Below are positions 50,783-60,600 of a DNA stretch of 64,000 nucleotides, one piece after another. The notes below the pieces were generated by a model that searched no databases, was not told the origin of the DNA, and saw only the letters and a program-made list of their open reading frames with translations. Within the stretch, counting starts at the first letter, position 1, and each line of letters starts with the position of its first letter. This DNA is from CAYLRY01 sp964386535 (GTDB lineage Bacteria; Chloroflexota; Dehalococcoidia; Dehalococcoidales; UBA3254): NCBI GenBank assembly GCA_964386535.1, contig CAYLRY010000011.1:1-64000 (forward strand), given 5' to 3'. The position numbers and the translations under genes were made by a program.

Positions 50783-51994
50783 CTATGGGGTGACAATTCG
50801 GACGCTGCCCAGTCCGGGTTTGAGCATAGGCAAGAGGAGGAAAATAGAAATGACGCCGGCTGCGGAAGCCATAATGAAGGACCAGGACAATGATCCGGTA
50901 CCATCGGCCAGCCAACCGGCTATAACAGGTGAAGATAATAAGCCCAAACCTAAAAAAAACGTCCAGATGCCAATAATACTGCCGGCAGCCTGTTTAGAGA
51001 AAAAGTCCACGGCGCAAGCAGCATACAGGGACCAGCAAGCCCCGTATCCGGCGCCAAAGATCGCGGTAAAGAGTGATAAAGTCCAACCCCGGCTGAAGAC
51101 TATACCCAGGCACCCTCCGGCGATCAGTAATGAGCAAACCAGCAATATCTTTATACGTCCGAACCGGTCCGATAACGGCCCCAGTAATAATTTGCCGGGC
51201 AGTCCTCCCATGCCAAGAATGATCACAAGTATGCCAGCGGAATCACTGGAATAAGCGAGCTCCTGGACGGCGTAGGTACTGAGAAAAGTAAAGGGTACCA
51301 TCACAGCAAAGCCGGTAAGCAGATACGCCAGGCTGATAAACCAGAAACGTCTATCCTGAAAAAGTCCCTTATAGCTGAAAGCAGGCAGCTTAGGCTGTGA
51401 GCCGGATGGCACTCTAACCGGAGCAGATCGAGGCGCAGGAGAACCTCGTAAAAGAAAGAAATCTACCGCTGCTAAGGATAATCCCAGAATACCCAGACTC
51501 ATCCAGCCCGTGCGCCATCCGCAACCGGCAACTATCAGCGGCACCACAGCTCCAGCCCCCATAACACCCAGAGAACTGCCGGCATCTACCAGCGCCAGGC
51601 TTAAACCCCGGCGTTTATTACTGGTCCATCTCTGGGCAATAGCCATGACCGGGGCCCAGCAGGCGGCACAGCCGATGCCTGCCAGGGTAAAAAAGAGGCT
51701 GGCCTGGAGCACAGTATCTGAATATTGCATCAAGAAGGCTCCCAGTCCCATCAAACCTACAAAAAAAGCCAGCAATATGTGTATATCGAAGCGGTCTGAA
51801 AGCAGCCCTAAAAGCGGAGAGAAAAGCGTATAGGCGATGAAATAAGAAGAATAGATAATGCCGGCCTGGGCTTTGGTGATGGAAAGAGATGGAAGCATTT
51901 CAGGCAACAGGGCACCATAGCTGTAGCGAATAGCATAAGCGGCAAAAACGGTACAAAAACAGGCGAACAAAACGAAAAAGGTGCGATTATTCAC
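50783..51994 (-). CDS. MFS transporter
   Basis: A 403-residue major facilitator protein with about 12 membrane helices. It has the A-like motif region SPLLGLLSDRFDI (between helices 2 and 3) and GKLLLGPLSDRFGRIKIL (between helices 8 and 9), both typical of MFS. It would move a small molecule across the membrane by proton symport or antiport; the substrate is unknown. The text resembles the oxalate/formate or YnfM-like groups, but that is not decisive. The GTG start has a weak ribosome binding site. It is followed by the 50645 terminator. Confidence 0.88.
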   Translation of the reverse strand: MNNRTFFVLFACFCTVFAAYAIRYSYGALLPEMLPSLSITKAQAGIIYSSYFIAYTLFSPLLGLLSDRFDIHILLAFFVGLMGLGAFLMQYSDTVLQASLFFTLAGIGCAACWAPVMAIAQRWTSNKRRGLSLALVDAGSSLGVMGAGAVVPLIVAGCGWRTGWMSLGILGLSLAAVDFFLLRGSPAPRSAPVRVPSGSQPKLPAFSYKGLFQDRRFWFISLAYLLTGFAVMVPFTFLSTYAVQELAYSSDSAGILVIILGMGGLPGKLLLGPLSDRFGRIKILLVCSLLIAGGCLGIVFSRGWTLSLFTAIFGAGYGACWSLYAACAVDFFSKQAAGSIIGIWTFFLGLGLLSSPVIAGWLADGTGSLSWSFIMASAAGVISIFLLLPMLKPGLGSVRIVTP

Positions 51995-52123
51995 CGGTTG
52001 CCGGTTTTTCCTTGGCTGTATGCGATATCAAAAGGCAAACCTCATTAATTCAGAATCAATTAACTTAGCGATCCTGTTTGTGGTTATTCTAACATGTTAG
52101 TCTGTATTGTCAATATAGAAACG

Positions 52124-52264
52124 CCGGCCCAAATCCGCCATCAAACAAGGCTAATCAAGCTTATGTAAGTTCACTTGACTCAAAAGTCAATTCAGGCTCA
52201 AAATAGTTAACATAATTTATTGGTCGAGGCTAGGAAAAATTTTAGATGGCGGATCGAGGGCCGG
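52124..52264. repeat. dispersed palindromic element, longer variant (copy 4)
   Basis: Left arm CCGGCCCAAATCCGCCATC (52124-52142) and right arm GATGGCGGATCGAGGGCCGG (52245-52264) are near-exact inverted copies. The outer ends share AAATCCGCCATCAAA with the right-end complements of copies 1-3, so it is a related but longer member of the family (141 bp) with a different centre. Confidence 0.6.
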
Positions 52265-52303
52265 GGGACACAAACAGGACGGGTTAAATAGGCGTACAGG
52301 AAT

Positions 52304-52331
52304 TTGAAAAGGCGGGTCTTTTATGTATAAT
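52304..52331 (+). promoter_or_regulatory. sigma70-type promoter for the foldase gene
   Basis: TTGAAA (52304-52309), a 16-base spacer and consensus TATAAT (52326-52331). Predicted start near 52338, leader about 63 bases to the TTG at 52401. Confidence 0.7.
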
Positions 52332-52400
52332 TAGAGATGAATTGCGCCATCTCAGATGGTCTCAAGACGCTAGCCTTAGAGCTAAAAAAGGGGGAATAGT

Positions 52401-53693
52401 TTGCCAAAAAAGAGCATCGAAAAACCTCGACGAGAAATGACCAAACGCCAGCTTTCTCACTGGCAAAAGGAAAAGAGGATCCAGCGTATTGCATTGATAG
52501 GGGGCATAATAGTGGTAGCGGCGGTTTTAATACTGGTAGGTTCAGGCCTGTATATAAACCAGTTTAAACCGCTGCATGAAATAGTAATCAGGGTAGGTGA
52601 TACCGAATATGACATGGACTATTATATCGATATGCTGGCCTATTTCGGGCTTACACAGGGTACTGAAAATATACAGTATATGACCGATTACGCCGCACAA
52701 TATATTGAACAAAATAAAGTTACGGTAGATGCGGCTGCCCTTCTGGATCCACCTATCACGGTGAGTGAAGAAGAAATAGATGAGGTTATTAAGGAGCGGA
52801 AGCTAAGTAACAGCGCCAACCGCAGAGACCTTGTAAGGGCTGAATTGCTGGTAAATAAGCTCAGGACAGATAAATTCGATAAGGAATTACCACAGACAGC
52901 AGAGCACAGGTCCTTACTAGCGATGTTCCTGGAAAGTGAAAGTCAGGCCAACGAGATAATTGCCAGAATTAACAAGGGCGATAAGTTCCAGGATATGGCA
53001 GCAGAGCTTTCCCTTGAGAGTAATTCTAAGACCAAGAGCGGAGATTTCGGCTCAATACCTAAAGAAATTTTAACTATCACTTTAGGTGATTCCGTTTTGG
53101 CGGATAAAGTTTTCAGCGAGGGAATCAACACTTTTAAATGGGAAACAGTATATGACCCTAACCGCAGCAAAGCCCTGGGTTACTGGCTGCTGAAGACAAC
53201 GGAAACAAAAGAAGAGAACGGCGTTCCCAAAGTGCATCTTTTTGCCATGCTGCTGGAGAGTGAGGAAAAAGCCCTGCAAATTAAGGCTCAACTGGAAGGC
53301 GGCGCTGATTTTGCTGAACTGGCAAAAGCCAACTCAAAAGACAGCAGCGCCGTTGAAAATGGAGGCGACCAGGGTTTTGTTGGCAAAGGTGAAAAGAGCG
53401 TGGCAGTAAATGCCGTACTCTTCCCTGATGATGCAAGCCAGGCTCTGGCATTAAATACCATCAGCAAACCTATCAAAGATGAAAATCAAAACACTACCGG
53501 CGGGTACTGGTTGTTTGAGGTGACTGCCATAGATGCTGATAAAACCATTGATACAGACCATCGTACTACCATTACAACTGAGTGGATAAATAACTGGATT
53601 TCTGAGGTTTGGGAAGCTAATAAAGAAAAGGTTGCCGAATTTTTAACCGACGAACAAAAAGCATTTGCAGTTGAAAAAGCCTTGGAGCGATAG
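52401..53693 (+). CDS. membrane-anchored PpiC-type peptidyl-prolyl isomerase (foldase)
   Basis: A 430-residue protein. A basic N-terminus (MTKRQLSHWQKEKRIQR) leads to one membrane helix (residues about 30-51) that anchors it with the rest outside the cell. A SurA-like helical part (DPPITVSEEEIDEVIKERKL) precedes two parvulin domains; the second is clear (LFAMLLESEEKALQIKAQLEGGADFAELAKANSKDSSAVENGGDQGFVGKGE). It helps fold secreted proteins. The start is TTG after GGGGG. It shares a transcript with hom, 20 bases later. Confidence 0.85.
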   Translation: MPKKSIEKPRREMTKRQLSHWQKEKRIQRIALIGGIIVVAAVLILVGSGLYINQFKPLHEIVIRVGDTEYDMDYYIDMLAYFGLTQGTENIQYMTDYAAQYIEQNKVTVDAAALLDPPITVSEEEIDEVIKERKLSNSANRRDLVRAELLVNKLRTDKFDKELPQTAEHRSLLAMFLESESQANEIIARINKGDKFQDMAAELSLESNSKTKSGDFGSIPKEILTITLGDSVLADKVFSEGINTFKWETVYDPNRSKALGYWLLKTTETKEENGVPKVHLFAMLLESEEKALQIKAQLEGGADFAELAKANSKDSSAVENGGDQGFVGKGEKSVAVNAVLFPDDASQALALNTISKPIKDENQNTTGGYWLFEVTAIDADKTIDTDHRTTITTEWINNWISEVWEANKEKVAEFLTDEQKAFAVEKALER

Positions 53694-53712
53694 TTAGGCT
53701 TAGAGGATAAGC

Positions 53713-55014
53713 ATGGAAAAGAAAAAAATCGGGGTAGGATTGATGGGTCTGGGCGTCATCAGCGGACAGGTGGCCAGAGTCCTGAGAGATAAAGCCGGGT
53801 TACTGGCCGAACAGGCAGGCTGCCGGTTGGAACTCAAGAAGATCAAAGTACTGCCGCAGGACCTGGACCGTCCTTTAGCACGCGAGTTTCCCCGTGACCT
53901 GTTTACAACAGATGATGAAATATTTTTTAAAGAACCCGGAATAGATATCGTGGTTGAAGCTATCGGAGGGGAGCATCCGGCTTTCGAATACCATAAACGG
54001 GCGCTTTCTGCAGGAAAGTCCGTGGTCACCTCTAATAAGGAGCTGATATCCAAACATGGAGCAGAGCTTTTTGATCTGGCGCAAAAGAACCGTGTTAATG
54101 TTCGTTATGAAGCCAGCGTAGGAGGGGGAATCCCCCTGATAAGTCCGTTCATGTTTGATCTGGTAGCCAATAAGATAAACGGCATTTATGCCATCATTAA
54201 CGGCACTACCAACTATATTCTGACGCGTATGGCGAAAGAAGGGGCTGATTTTTCAACGGTATTGAAAAATGCCCAGGAACTAGGCTATGCTGAGGCCAAT
54301 CCACGTGATGACGTTGAGGGAATTGACGCCACTTATAAACTGGCCATTCTTTCTTCCCTGGGATTTCATACCCGGGTGGGACCGGAGGATATTCATCACG
54401 AAGGTATTTCCAGATTGAGCAGCCGGGATTTCCGGTACGCCCAGGAATTGGGTTTCGCAATCAAACTTTTAGCCATTGCCAAACAGGATGATCAATGGGT
54501 TGAAGTACGTGTCCATCCGGTACTTATTTCAGAGGATTCTCTCCTGGCAAAAGTTGATGGGGTATATAATGCAATCCTGGTAGAGGGTGATCTGGTGGGG
54601 AAAGTAATTTTTTACGGCCGCGGCGCCGGACCGGATCCCACCAGCAGCGCGGTAATAGCAGATGTGGTATCCGTAGCCCAGGATATTATATTGGGCGCAG
54701 GCAGCCGCGTACACTGGGCGCCACAGCCTAAAACAATTAAACCCATGAGTGAACTCATTACCCGCTATTATATACGCATGAGCACGGCAGATCAGGCAGG
54801 TGTGTTGGCCCAGATAACCAGGGTGCTGGGCGAAAACAGTATCAGCATCTCGGCGGTTATTCAAAAAGAAACTAATATTTCCACTCAATCTGCTGAAATT
54901 GTGATAATGACTCATCCGGCTAATGAAGCTCTTATGCAAAAAGCTCTTAAAGAGATGGGAAAATTGAGCGTGGTAAAAGAAATCAGTAATTTTATCAGGG
55001 TGGAAGACCTGTAA
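53713..55014 (+). CDS. hom: homoserine dehydrogenase
   Basis: A 433-residue enzyme that reduces aspartate semialdehyde to homoserine for threonine and methionine. The N-terminal Rossmann domain is GVGLMGLGVISGQVARVL, the catalytic part has TSNKELISKHGAELFDLAQKNRVNVRYEASVGGGIPLISPF and NGTTNYILTRMAKEGADFSTVLKNAQELGYAEANPRDDVEGIDATYKLAIL, and a C-terminal ACT domain (STADQAGVLAQITRVLGENSISISAV) allows feedback control. ATG at 53713 with GAGGATAAGC upstream. Downstream of the foldase on the same strand. Confidence 0.95.
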   Translation: MEKKKIGVGLMGLGVISGQVARVLRDKAGLLAEQAGCRLELKKIKVLPQDLDRPLAREFPRDLFTTDDEIFFKEPGIDIVVEAIGGEHPAFEYHKRALSAGKSVVTSNKELISKHGAELFDLAQKNRVNVRYEASVGGGIPLISPFMFDLVANKINGIYAIINGTTNYILTRMAKEGADFSTVLKNAQELGYAEANPRDDVEGIDATYKLAILSSLGFHTRVGPEDIHHEGISRLSSRDFRYAQELGFAIKLLAIAKQDDQWVEVRVHPVLISEDSLLAKVDGVYNAILVEGDLVGKVIFYGRGAGPDPTSSAVIADVVSVAQDIILGAGSRVHWAPQPKTIKPMSELITRYYIRMSTADQAGVLAQITRVLGENSISISAVIQKETNISTQSAEIVIMTHPANEALMQKALKEMGKLSVVKEISNFIRVEDL

Positions 55015-55220
55015 ACCAATAATTAAAAATCAAATATTTCTTAATTGCAAAAAGGTATCAAAATCACATTTTATTCAAATTTTCAAAGCAATAGTTCCGA
55101 ACAAAATGTTCAAATACCTCCTTTTTGCAATAAGTTCAAATCTGAAAAATTAAAAATAGAAAATCAAAATCAGAGATAAGCTGGGGTAGGTTTTCTGACC
55201 CTATCCGGCGGAGTAAAAAT
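55015..55220. other. AT-rich gap between hom and folE
   Basis: About 200 bases rich in AAAATC/AAATT words (55020-55170), reminiscent of the heptamer tracts but without a firm 7-base register. A GGAG just before 55221 is the folE ribosome binding site. Confidence 0.35.
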
Positions 55221-55787
55221 TTGATAGACCAGGAAAAAATAAAAACTGCGGTAAAGATGCTTATCGAAGCTATCGGTGAAGATCCAAAACGAGAAGGCCT
55301 GGCTGAGACTCCTCGCAGGGTAGCAGAGATGTATGCCGAACTTTTTGCGGGGATTCAGCAGGATCCCAAAGAAGAATTGAAGGTGGGTTTCGAAGAGAGT
55401 CACCGGGAGATGGTTATAGTCAGAGACATTCCTTTTTATTCAATGTGCGAACATCATCTTTTACCGTTTTACGGTACGGCGCATGTAGGATACATCCCGA
55501 ATCAAAACGGCAGGGTGGTAGGCGCCAGTAAACTGGCTAGAGTGGTTGAAATTATCTCAAAACGTCCGCAATTACAGGAAAGGATGACGTCAGCGGTAGC
55601 CGATGCCGTAATGGAGGCAATTAAACCTACAGGTGTGGCTGTGGTGGTGCAGGCGGAGCATCTGTGTATGATCATGAGGGGTATAAAGAAGCCGGGCAGC
55701 GCTCTGGTAACCTCAGCCCTCCGGGGCACTTTCCGCAGCCGGCTGGATACACGTAATGAATTCTTCAGTCTTCTTCAGGGGAAATAA
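55221..55787 (+). CDS. folE: GTP cyclohydrolase I
   Basis: A 188-residue homodecameric zinc enzyme that converts GTP to dihydroneopterin triphosphate, the first step of folate or queuosine-type pterin synthesis. The zinc and active site text is complete: IPFYSMCEHHLLPFYGTAHVGYIPN (Cys, His) and AEHLCMIMRGIKKPGS (second Cys), with SKLARVVEIISKRPQLQERMTSAVADAV. The start is TTG with GGAG 8 bases upstream; no ATG is available in the right place. It lies 200 bases after hom. Confidence 0.95.
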   Translation: MIDQEKIKTAVKMLIEAIGEDPKREGLAETPRRVAEMYAELFAGIQQDPKEELKVGFEESHREMVIVRDIPFYSMCEHHLLPFYGTAHVGYIPNQNGRVVGASKLARVVEIISKRPQLQERMTSAVADAVMEAIKPTGVAVVVQAEHLCMIMRGIKKPGSALVTSALRGTFRSRLDTRNEFFSLLQGK

Positions 55788-56079
55788 CAAGCTTTCAACA
55801 GCCAGGCAATCCCTACGCAGTAACCTCAAAAGAAAAACCATATCATTCTCATTAGAACTATTAAAAAGTTATGTATAACTTATTTGTCTACAAGAGAAAA
55901 CCGCCGGTAACTTAATAAGAATTGAGATGGTACTGGATTATAAATGCCGGACTTACTATTTCTTCACGGGAGATTTGTCGAAAATAAGCCAACTTATCGG
56001 CTGTTGAAAGCTTATGGTTAATCCTGGATATATTAAAATTAAGACTTACAGCAATAATGGTCTTAATATTAGGGAACAA
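55788..56079. other. gene-free stretch with long-range inverted repeat
   Basis: The 15-base pair AAGCTTTCAACAGCC (55789-55803) and GGCTGTTGAAAGCTT (55999-56013) are perfect inverted copies 195 bases apart, starting right after the folE stop. No coding frame or clear promoter is seen inside. Confidence 0.5.
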
Positions 56080-56223
56080 CTAATCAGATGATGGGATCGG
56101 GCGGGCTTCCTGCGTACTCATGGGTTGATCGCAACAAACAACTTCTCCCTGACCGGCTTTAGTGCACAGTACCTCAGTACCGCACTTTGCACAACGATAT
56201 CTTTTACCTAATTGATTAGCCAC
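56080..56223 (-). CDS. desulforedoxin-like mini-protein B
   Basis: A 47-residue protein MANQLGKRYRCAKCGTEVLC...GEVVCCDQPM.... The pattern Cys11-X2-Cys14 and adjacent Cys30-Cys31 is that of the desulforedoxin/desulfoferrodoxin N-terminal iron centre (Fe bound by four Cys), with one extra Cys at 20. Start is GTG with GGAGG 8 bases upstream. It is the downstream member of a tandem pair of related genes, probably made with pyrK and the pyrimidine operon or by themselves. Likely an electron carrier or oxygen/superoxide defence protein, which is inference. Confidence 0.7.
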   Translation of the reverse strand: MANQLGKRYRCAKCGTEVLCTKAGQGEVVCCDQPMSTQEARPIPSSD

Positions 56224-56254
56224 TGTACTTTGCCTCCTTTTTAATTACGAATTT

Positions 56255-56374
56255 TTACTGTTTGAGCTCCGTGGGCTGACCGCAACACTTCATAGTGCCA
56301 TTACCACCCTTGGTAACAATGAACTCGGCGCCGCATTTAGTACAGCGATATCTTTTACCAACCACATTTGCCAT
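56255..56374 (-). CDS. desulforedoxin-like mini-protein A
   Basis: A 39-residue protein MANVVGKRYRCTKCGAEFIV...GTMKCCGQPTELKQ. Cys11, Cys14, Cys30 and Cys31 match the desulforedoxin rubredoxin-type iron site. It begins with ATG after GGAGGCTCTAAAG. The opening MAN(Q/V)xGKRYRCxKCG is shared with the downstream gene 31 bases away, so the two arose by tandem duplication and have diverged (mini-protein B has a longer tail). Too short for most gene finders. Confidence 0.75.
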   Translation of the reverse strand: MANVVGKRYRCTKCGAEFIVTKGGNGTMKCCGQPTELKQ

Positions 56375-56645
56375 CTTTAGAGCCTCCTTATAAATTAATT
56401 CTATAATCTATAATCTGCTTCTATCACGTCCTGACGTTAAGATAATTATAGGAATTATTAAGCATACTGTCAAAACACCATACGATGAATGACTGTAAAA
56501 CCTTGGAGGGATTGCAGCATCTTAATCAGTCACTTTTATCCATATTCAGGATATGCAATCTGGTCAACGGACAGGAAGATGCACCAGCATTTTGATACTA
56601 ATGAGGGCTTTTGTGTGTGCTTGATGGCCAGGTAAACGCGTAGGT

Positions 56646-57419
56646 TTATTCAATTTCATCCCAGAGAACGTCCGGCAAATCAAAAACTGGTCCATCCCGG
56701 CAGACCTGCTTTAGCCCCTGCCGCGTTTTTATGGTGCAGGCATAACAAAATCCTAGCCCGCAACCCATGCGTACTTCAAGTGACAGTTGCACAGGCAGAG
56801 CGTTAAGCTCTTTCCGGTATAGATCAACCATGGCTCTGTACATTGAAACAGGCCCGCAGGTATAGACACGTTCTGCCCAGTATAAATAAGGGGGGAAGAA
56901 AGTAGTAACCAGCCCTTTGACACCTAGGGTGCCATCCTCTGTAACGATAAAGGTCTCTATATTCTGAGGGATAAGGTTAAACGGGCAAATCAGGCCAGCA
57001 GTCTTCGCTCCTATCAGCAACTTAACCTGGTGACCGTTTTGAGAAGCTATTTGAGCTAAAAAAAGGAGAGGAGCAATCCCCATTCCTCCAGCGATCAGGA
57101 GCAGACGACCGGGATGATAAGGAAGCTTAAAACCGTTACCAAGAGGTCCCAAAAGGTCTACAGTCTCTCCCACCTGCCGGCGGGCCAACCATCCTGTACC
57201 GGAGCCTACCACGGCAAAGAGGAAGGTTACTTCCTCAGCGGAAACACCGCAAACTGAGATAGGACGGCGCAGTAAATGCCCAAGCTCTCCATCACAGGCT
57301 ATCATGGCGAACTGTCCTGGTTTAGCTCCGGCAGCCAGTGCAGCAGATTTCACCTTCAATAAGTAGACTCCTGGCATAATCTGTTCAGAGGCTACTACAG
57401 GAGAGTGTTCTTGAATCAC
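56646..57419 (-). CDS. pyrK: dihydroorotate dehydrogenase electron transfer subunit
   Basis: A 257-residue FAD/[2Fe-2S] subunit. RRPISVCG is the flavin site, GGMGIAPLLFLAQI the NAD site, and MGCGLGFCYACTI with a later KQVCRDGPVF the cluster cysteines. It passes electrons from NADH to PyrD during pyrimidine synthesis. The catalytic subunit pyrD, usually next to it, is not in the window. The start is GTG with GAGGTA 6 bases upstream. It lies 200 bases after carB on the same strand. Confidence 0.92.
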   Translation of the reverse strand: MIQEHSPVVASEQIMPGVYLLKVKSAALAAGAKPGQFAMIACDGELGHLLRRPISVCGVSAEEVTFLFAVVGSGTGWLARRQVGETVDLLGPLGNGFKLPYHPGRLLLIAGGMGIAPLLFLAQIASQNGHQVKLLIGAKTAGLICPFNLIPQNIETFIVTEDGTLGVKGLVTTFFPPYLYWAERVYTCGPVSMYRAMVDLYRKELNALPVQLSLEVRMGCGLGFCYACTIKTRQGLKQVCRDGPVFDLPDVLWDEIE

Positions 57420-57623
57420 TTTAAATACCTCTTGCCCGGAAGAGACCGGGGACTATTAATTCAAAATCTTAAACTTGAAATGGACACAGACCATAATCCG
57501 TGAATTCACCACTTCTTCAGAGTGAAATAACTTTAATATTAACCCCTCCCTCCCATAGGCGAATCTATCTTTGTTATCAACTATTTGCATGGTCTGCGGA
57601 TGATACCTCATTCCATGATGGTT

Positions 57624-60600
57624 TTATATTATTGCCACCCTGGGATTATCTTTATTCCTGTAAGATGAAACCGGCTGAATGCTGTACTTTTGATTTCCAT
57701 TTAAGATAGCCTGCACAGCCGCACGGGCAGTATCCAGAGAGGTAAAGCACGGGATGCGTCTTTCAGCAGCAGTACGCCGTATTTGAAAACCATCCCGTAG
57801 AGGTATTCGGCCTCCAGTGATAGTATTAATTACGGCATTAACCATCCCACCGGCAACAACATCTACCACATTGGGATGGCCTTCATGTAATTTTTTGGTA
57901 GTCATGGTGACTTTAAGCCCTGCGGCTTCAATCATAGCTGCGGTGCCTTCAGTGGCATATAGTTTGTAGCCTAGACGGAACATGTTGCGAATTATCGCCA
58001 GGGCTTCAGGTTTATCGCGATCGGCAACGCTGAGGAGAACGGCGCCAGAAGACGGCAGCATCAGACCGGCGGATATCAGGGCTTTGGCCAGTGCTGATTC
58101 AAAGGTGTAATCAATGCCCATGACCTCACCTGTGGATTTCATCTCAGGCCCCAGGTAAGTATCTACACCTGTTAATTTAGACATCGAAAAAACCGGTGCT
58201 TTAATGGCTATCAGCTTTTGTTTTGGCCATAGCCCGGTAAAATAGCCTTGTTTACGGAGACTGTATCCCAGCATCACACGGGTAGCCACTTTAACCATGG
58301 GTACGCCGGTCACTTTGGAAATAAATGGAACTGTACGGCTGGCCCGTGAGTTGACTTCAAGAACATATACTGTTGATGGCAGACCATCCCGGCCCGGCAT
58401 GACGATAAACTGGACATTCATCAAACCTTTAACGTTCAACCGCCGGCCAATGCGGATAGTAAAATCCACCAGAGTATCCACTTCAGCCTCGCTCAGATTG
58501 ACACCGGGATAGACTGCCATGGCATCTCCACTGTGCACTCCGGCACGTTCGATATGTTCCATTACACCCGGAATGAGGACGTCTTCACCATCACAAATAG
58601 CATCCACCTCACACTCTTTTCCCTCGAGATACTTATCAATCAGGACAGGGTGTTTGGTATCGAGTTCTATTGCCAGAGACATATAACGCACCAGTTCTGT
58701 GGCATTGTGTACTATTTCCATAGCACGGCCGCCCAATACATAACTGGGACGGACCATAACCGGATAGCCGATAATCTTGGCGACATTAAGGGCGTCATCA
58801 ATATTGGTAACACCTGAACCAGGCGGCTGGGGGATCCCCATTTTACTGAGGACTTCCTCAAAGCGACGGCGGTTCTCCGAAAGGTCGATGTTCTCAGCAC
58901 TGGTACCCAACAGGGGTAAACCTGAGCGCGCCAGAGGGTCGGCCAGGTTGATAGCGGTTTGCCCGCCAAACTGAACGATAGAGGGAGTACGGTTATGAAT
59001 CAGGCCAGGGCTATCTTGAGGGCTTTCATTTTCCAGAATGTCTTTAAGACTTTCTTCATCCAACGCTTCAAAATATAGCCGATTGCTGGTATCGAAATCA
59101 GTAGAGACAGTCTCAGGGTTGGAATTGACCATAATACTTTTATAGCCGGATTGCCTTAATGCCCAGGATGAATGGACGCTGCAATAATCAAATTCAATTC
59201 CCTGGCCTATGCGTATGGGACCACTGCCAATAACCAATGCTTTGTCACCCTCCAGGACGGAGGCTTCATTCTCAGTTTCATAGGCGCTATAAAAATAAGG
59301 TGTGGCAGCATCAAATTCAGCAGCACAGGTATCCACCATTTTATAAACAGGCTGGATATGCCATTGATGGCGAAGTTCTCGGACCTGTTCCGGCAGCCGG
59401 TCAGCCAGAGTTCCGATTTGGACATCGGAGAAACCCAGGCGTTTGGCCTCCCACATCAGTTCAGGGGTAAGCGTCTGAGAGAGAAGACGTTTCTCCATAT
59501 TGATTATATTTAAAAATTTCCGGATGAACCACATATCAAAAGCAGTTTTGGCAGCAATAGCCTGCGGATCTATGCCTCGGCGCAGTGCAGCCATGATGGC
59601 CCAAAGACGTAAATCATTAGGATACAGAGGATAAGTATTGATATCGCTCGTTAGCTCCCAGGTGGTATCCTCCCAGAGCAAAGAACGCTTACCGAACTCC
59701 AGAGAGCGGACGGCTTTTTGCAAGGCGGCTTCGAAACAGCGGTCAATAGCCATGACTTCCCCTGTAGCTTTCATTTGAGTACCGATGACGCGGTCGCCGG
59801 AGGCGAACTTATCAAAGGGCCAGCGGGGTATTTTAACTACCACATAATCCAGCGCCGGTTCAAAAGCGGCGATAGTTTTACCGGTTACCTGGTTCTGTAT
59901 TTCATCCAGACGCTTGCCTACAGCTATTTTGCCAGCCACGCGGGCAATAGGGTAACCAGTGGCTTTGCTGGCCAGGGCTGAACTGCGGCTGACACGGGGA
60001 TTGACCTCGATTACATAATATGGTGTGCGTCCATCCCGGTTTTGAGGGTTCGGATGAAGGGCATATTGGACATTGCAGCCGCCTTCGATGCCCAGGGCGC
60101 GGATGATATTAAGGCTGGCAGAGCGCAACATCTGGTATTCTTTATTTGTCAGGGTTTGAGATGGTGCCACTACTATGCTGTCTCCGGTGTGTACGCCCAT
60201 GGGATCCAGGTTTTCCATATTGCATACAGTGATGCAGTTATCTGCGGCATCCCTCATTACTTCATATTCCAGCTCTTTCCAGCCTGCCACTGATTTTTCC
60301 AGCAGGACCTGGTGAATAAGAGAGGCGGCCAAACCCCGGTTGCAAATATCTTCCATCTCTTCCCAGGTGTTGGCGATACCGCCGCCAGTCCCACCCAGGG
60401 TATATGACGGACGGATGATTAGGGGCAATCCGATTCTTTTAGCAGATTCCCGGGCTTCATCCATATTATTGGCAATAGCGCTATCCAGTACCGGTTCCCC
60501 AATGCTTACCAGCAATTTTTTAAAAAGATCACGCTCTGAGGCATTTCGGATTGTCTCAATAGGTGTTCCCAGTACACGGACATTATATTTTTCCAGTACT

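Larger units (their letters stand above)
51995..52400. other. 406-bp gene-free stretch with repeat copy 4 and a promoter
   Basis: It holds palindromic element 4 (52124-52264) and the strong promoter at 52304-52331 for the foldase gene. A small stem CCATC-TCA-GATGG lies near 52351. No coding frame is supported. Confidence 0.5.

Noticed and set aside
50778..51254. 158-codon plus-strand frame inside the MFS gene
   Set aside because: It is the antisense of a confident MFS protein, proline-rich and without ribosome binding site or family features.
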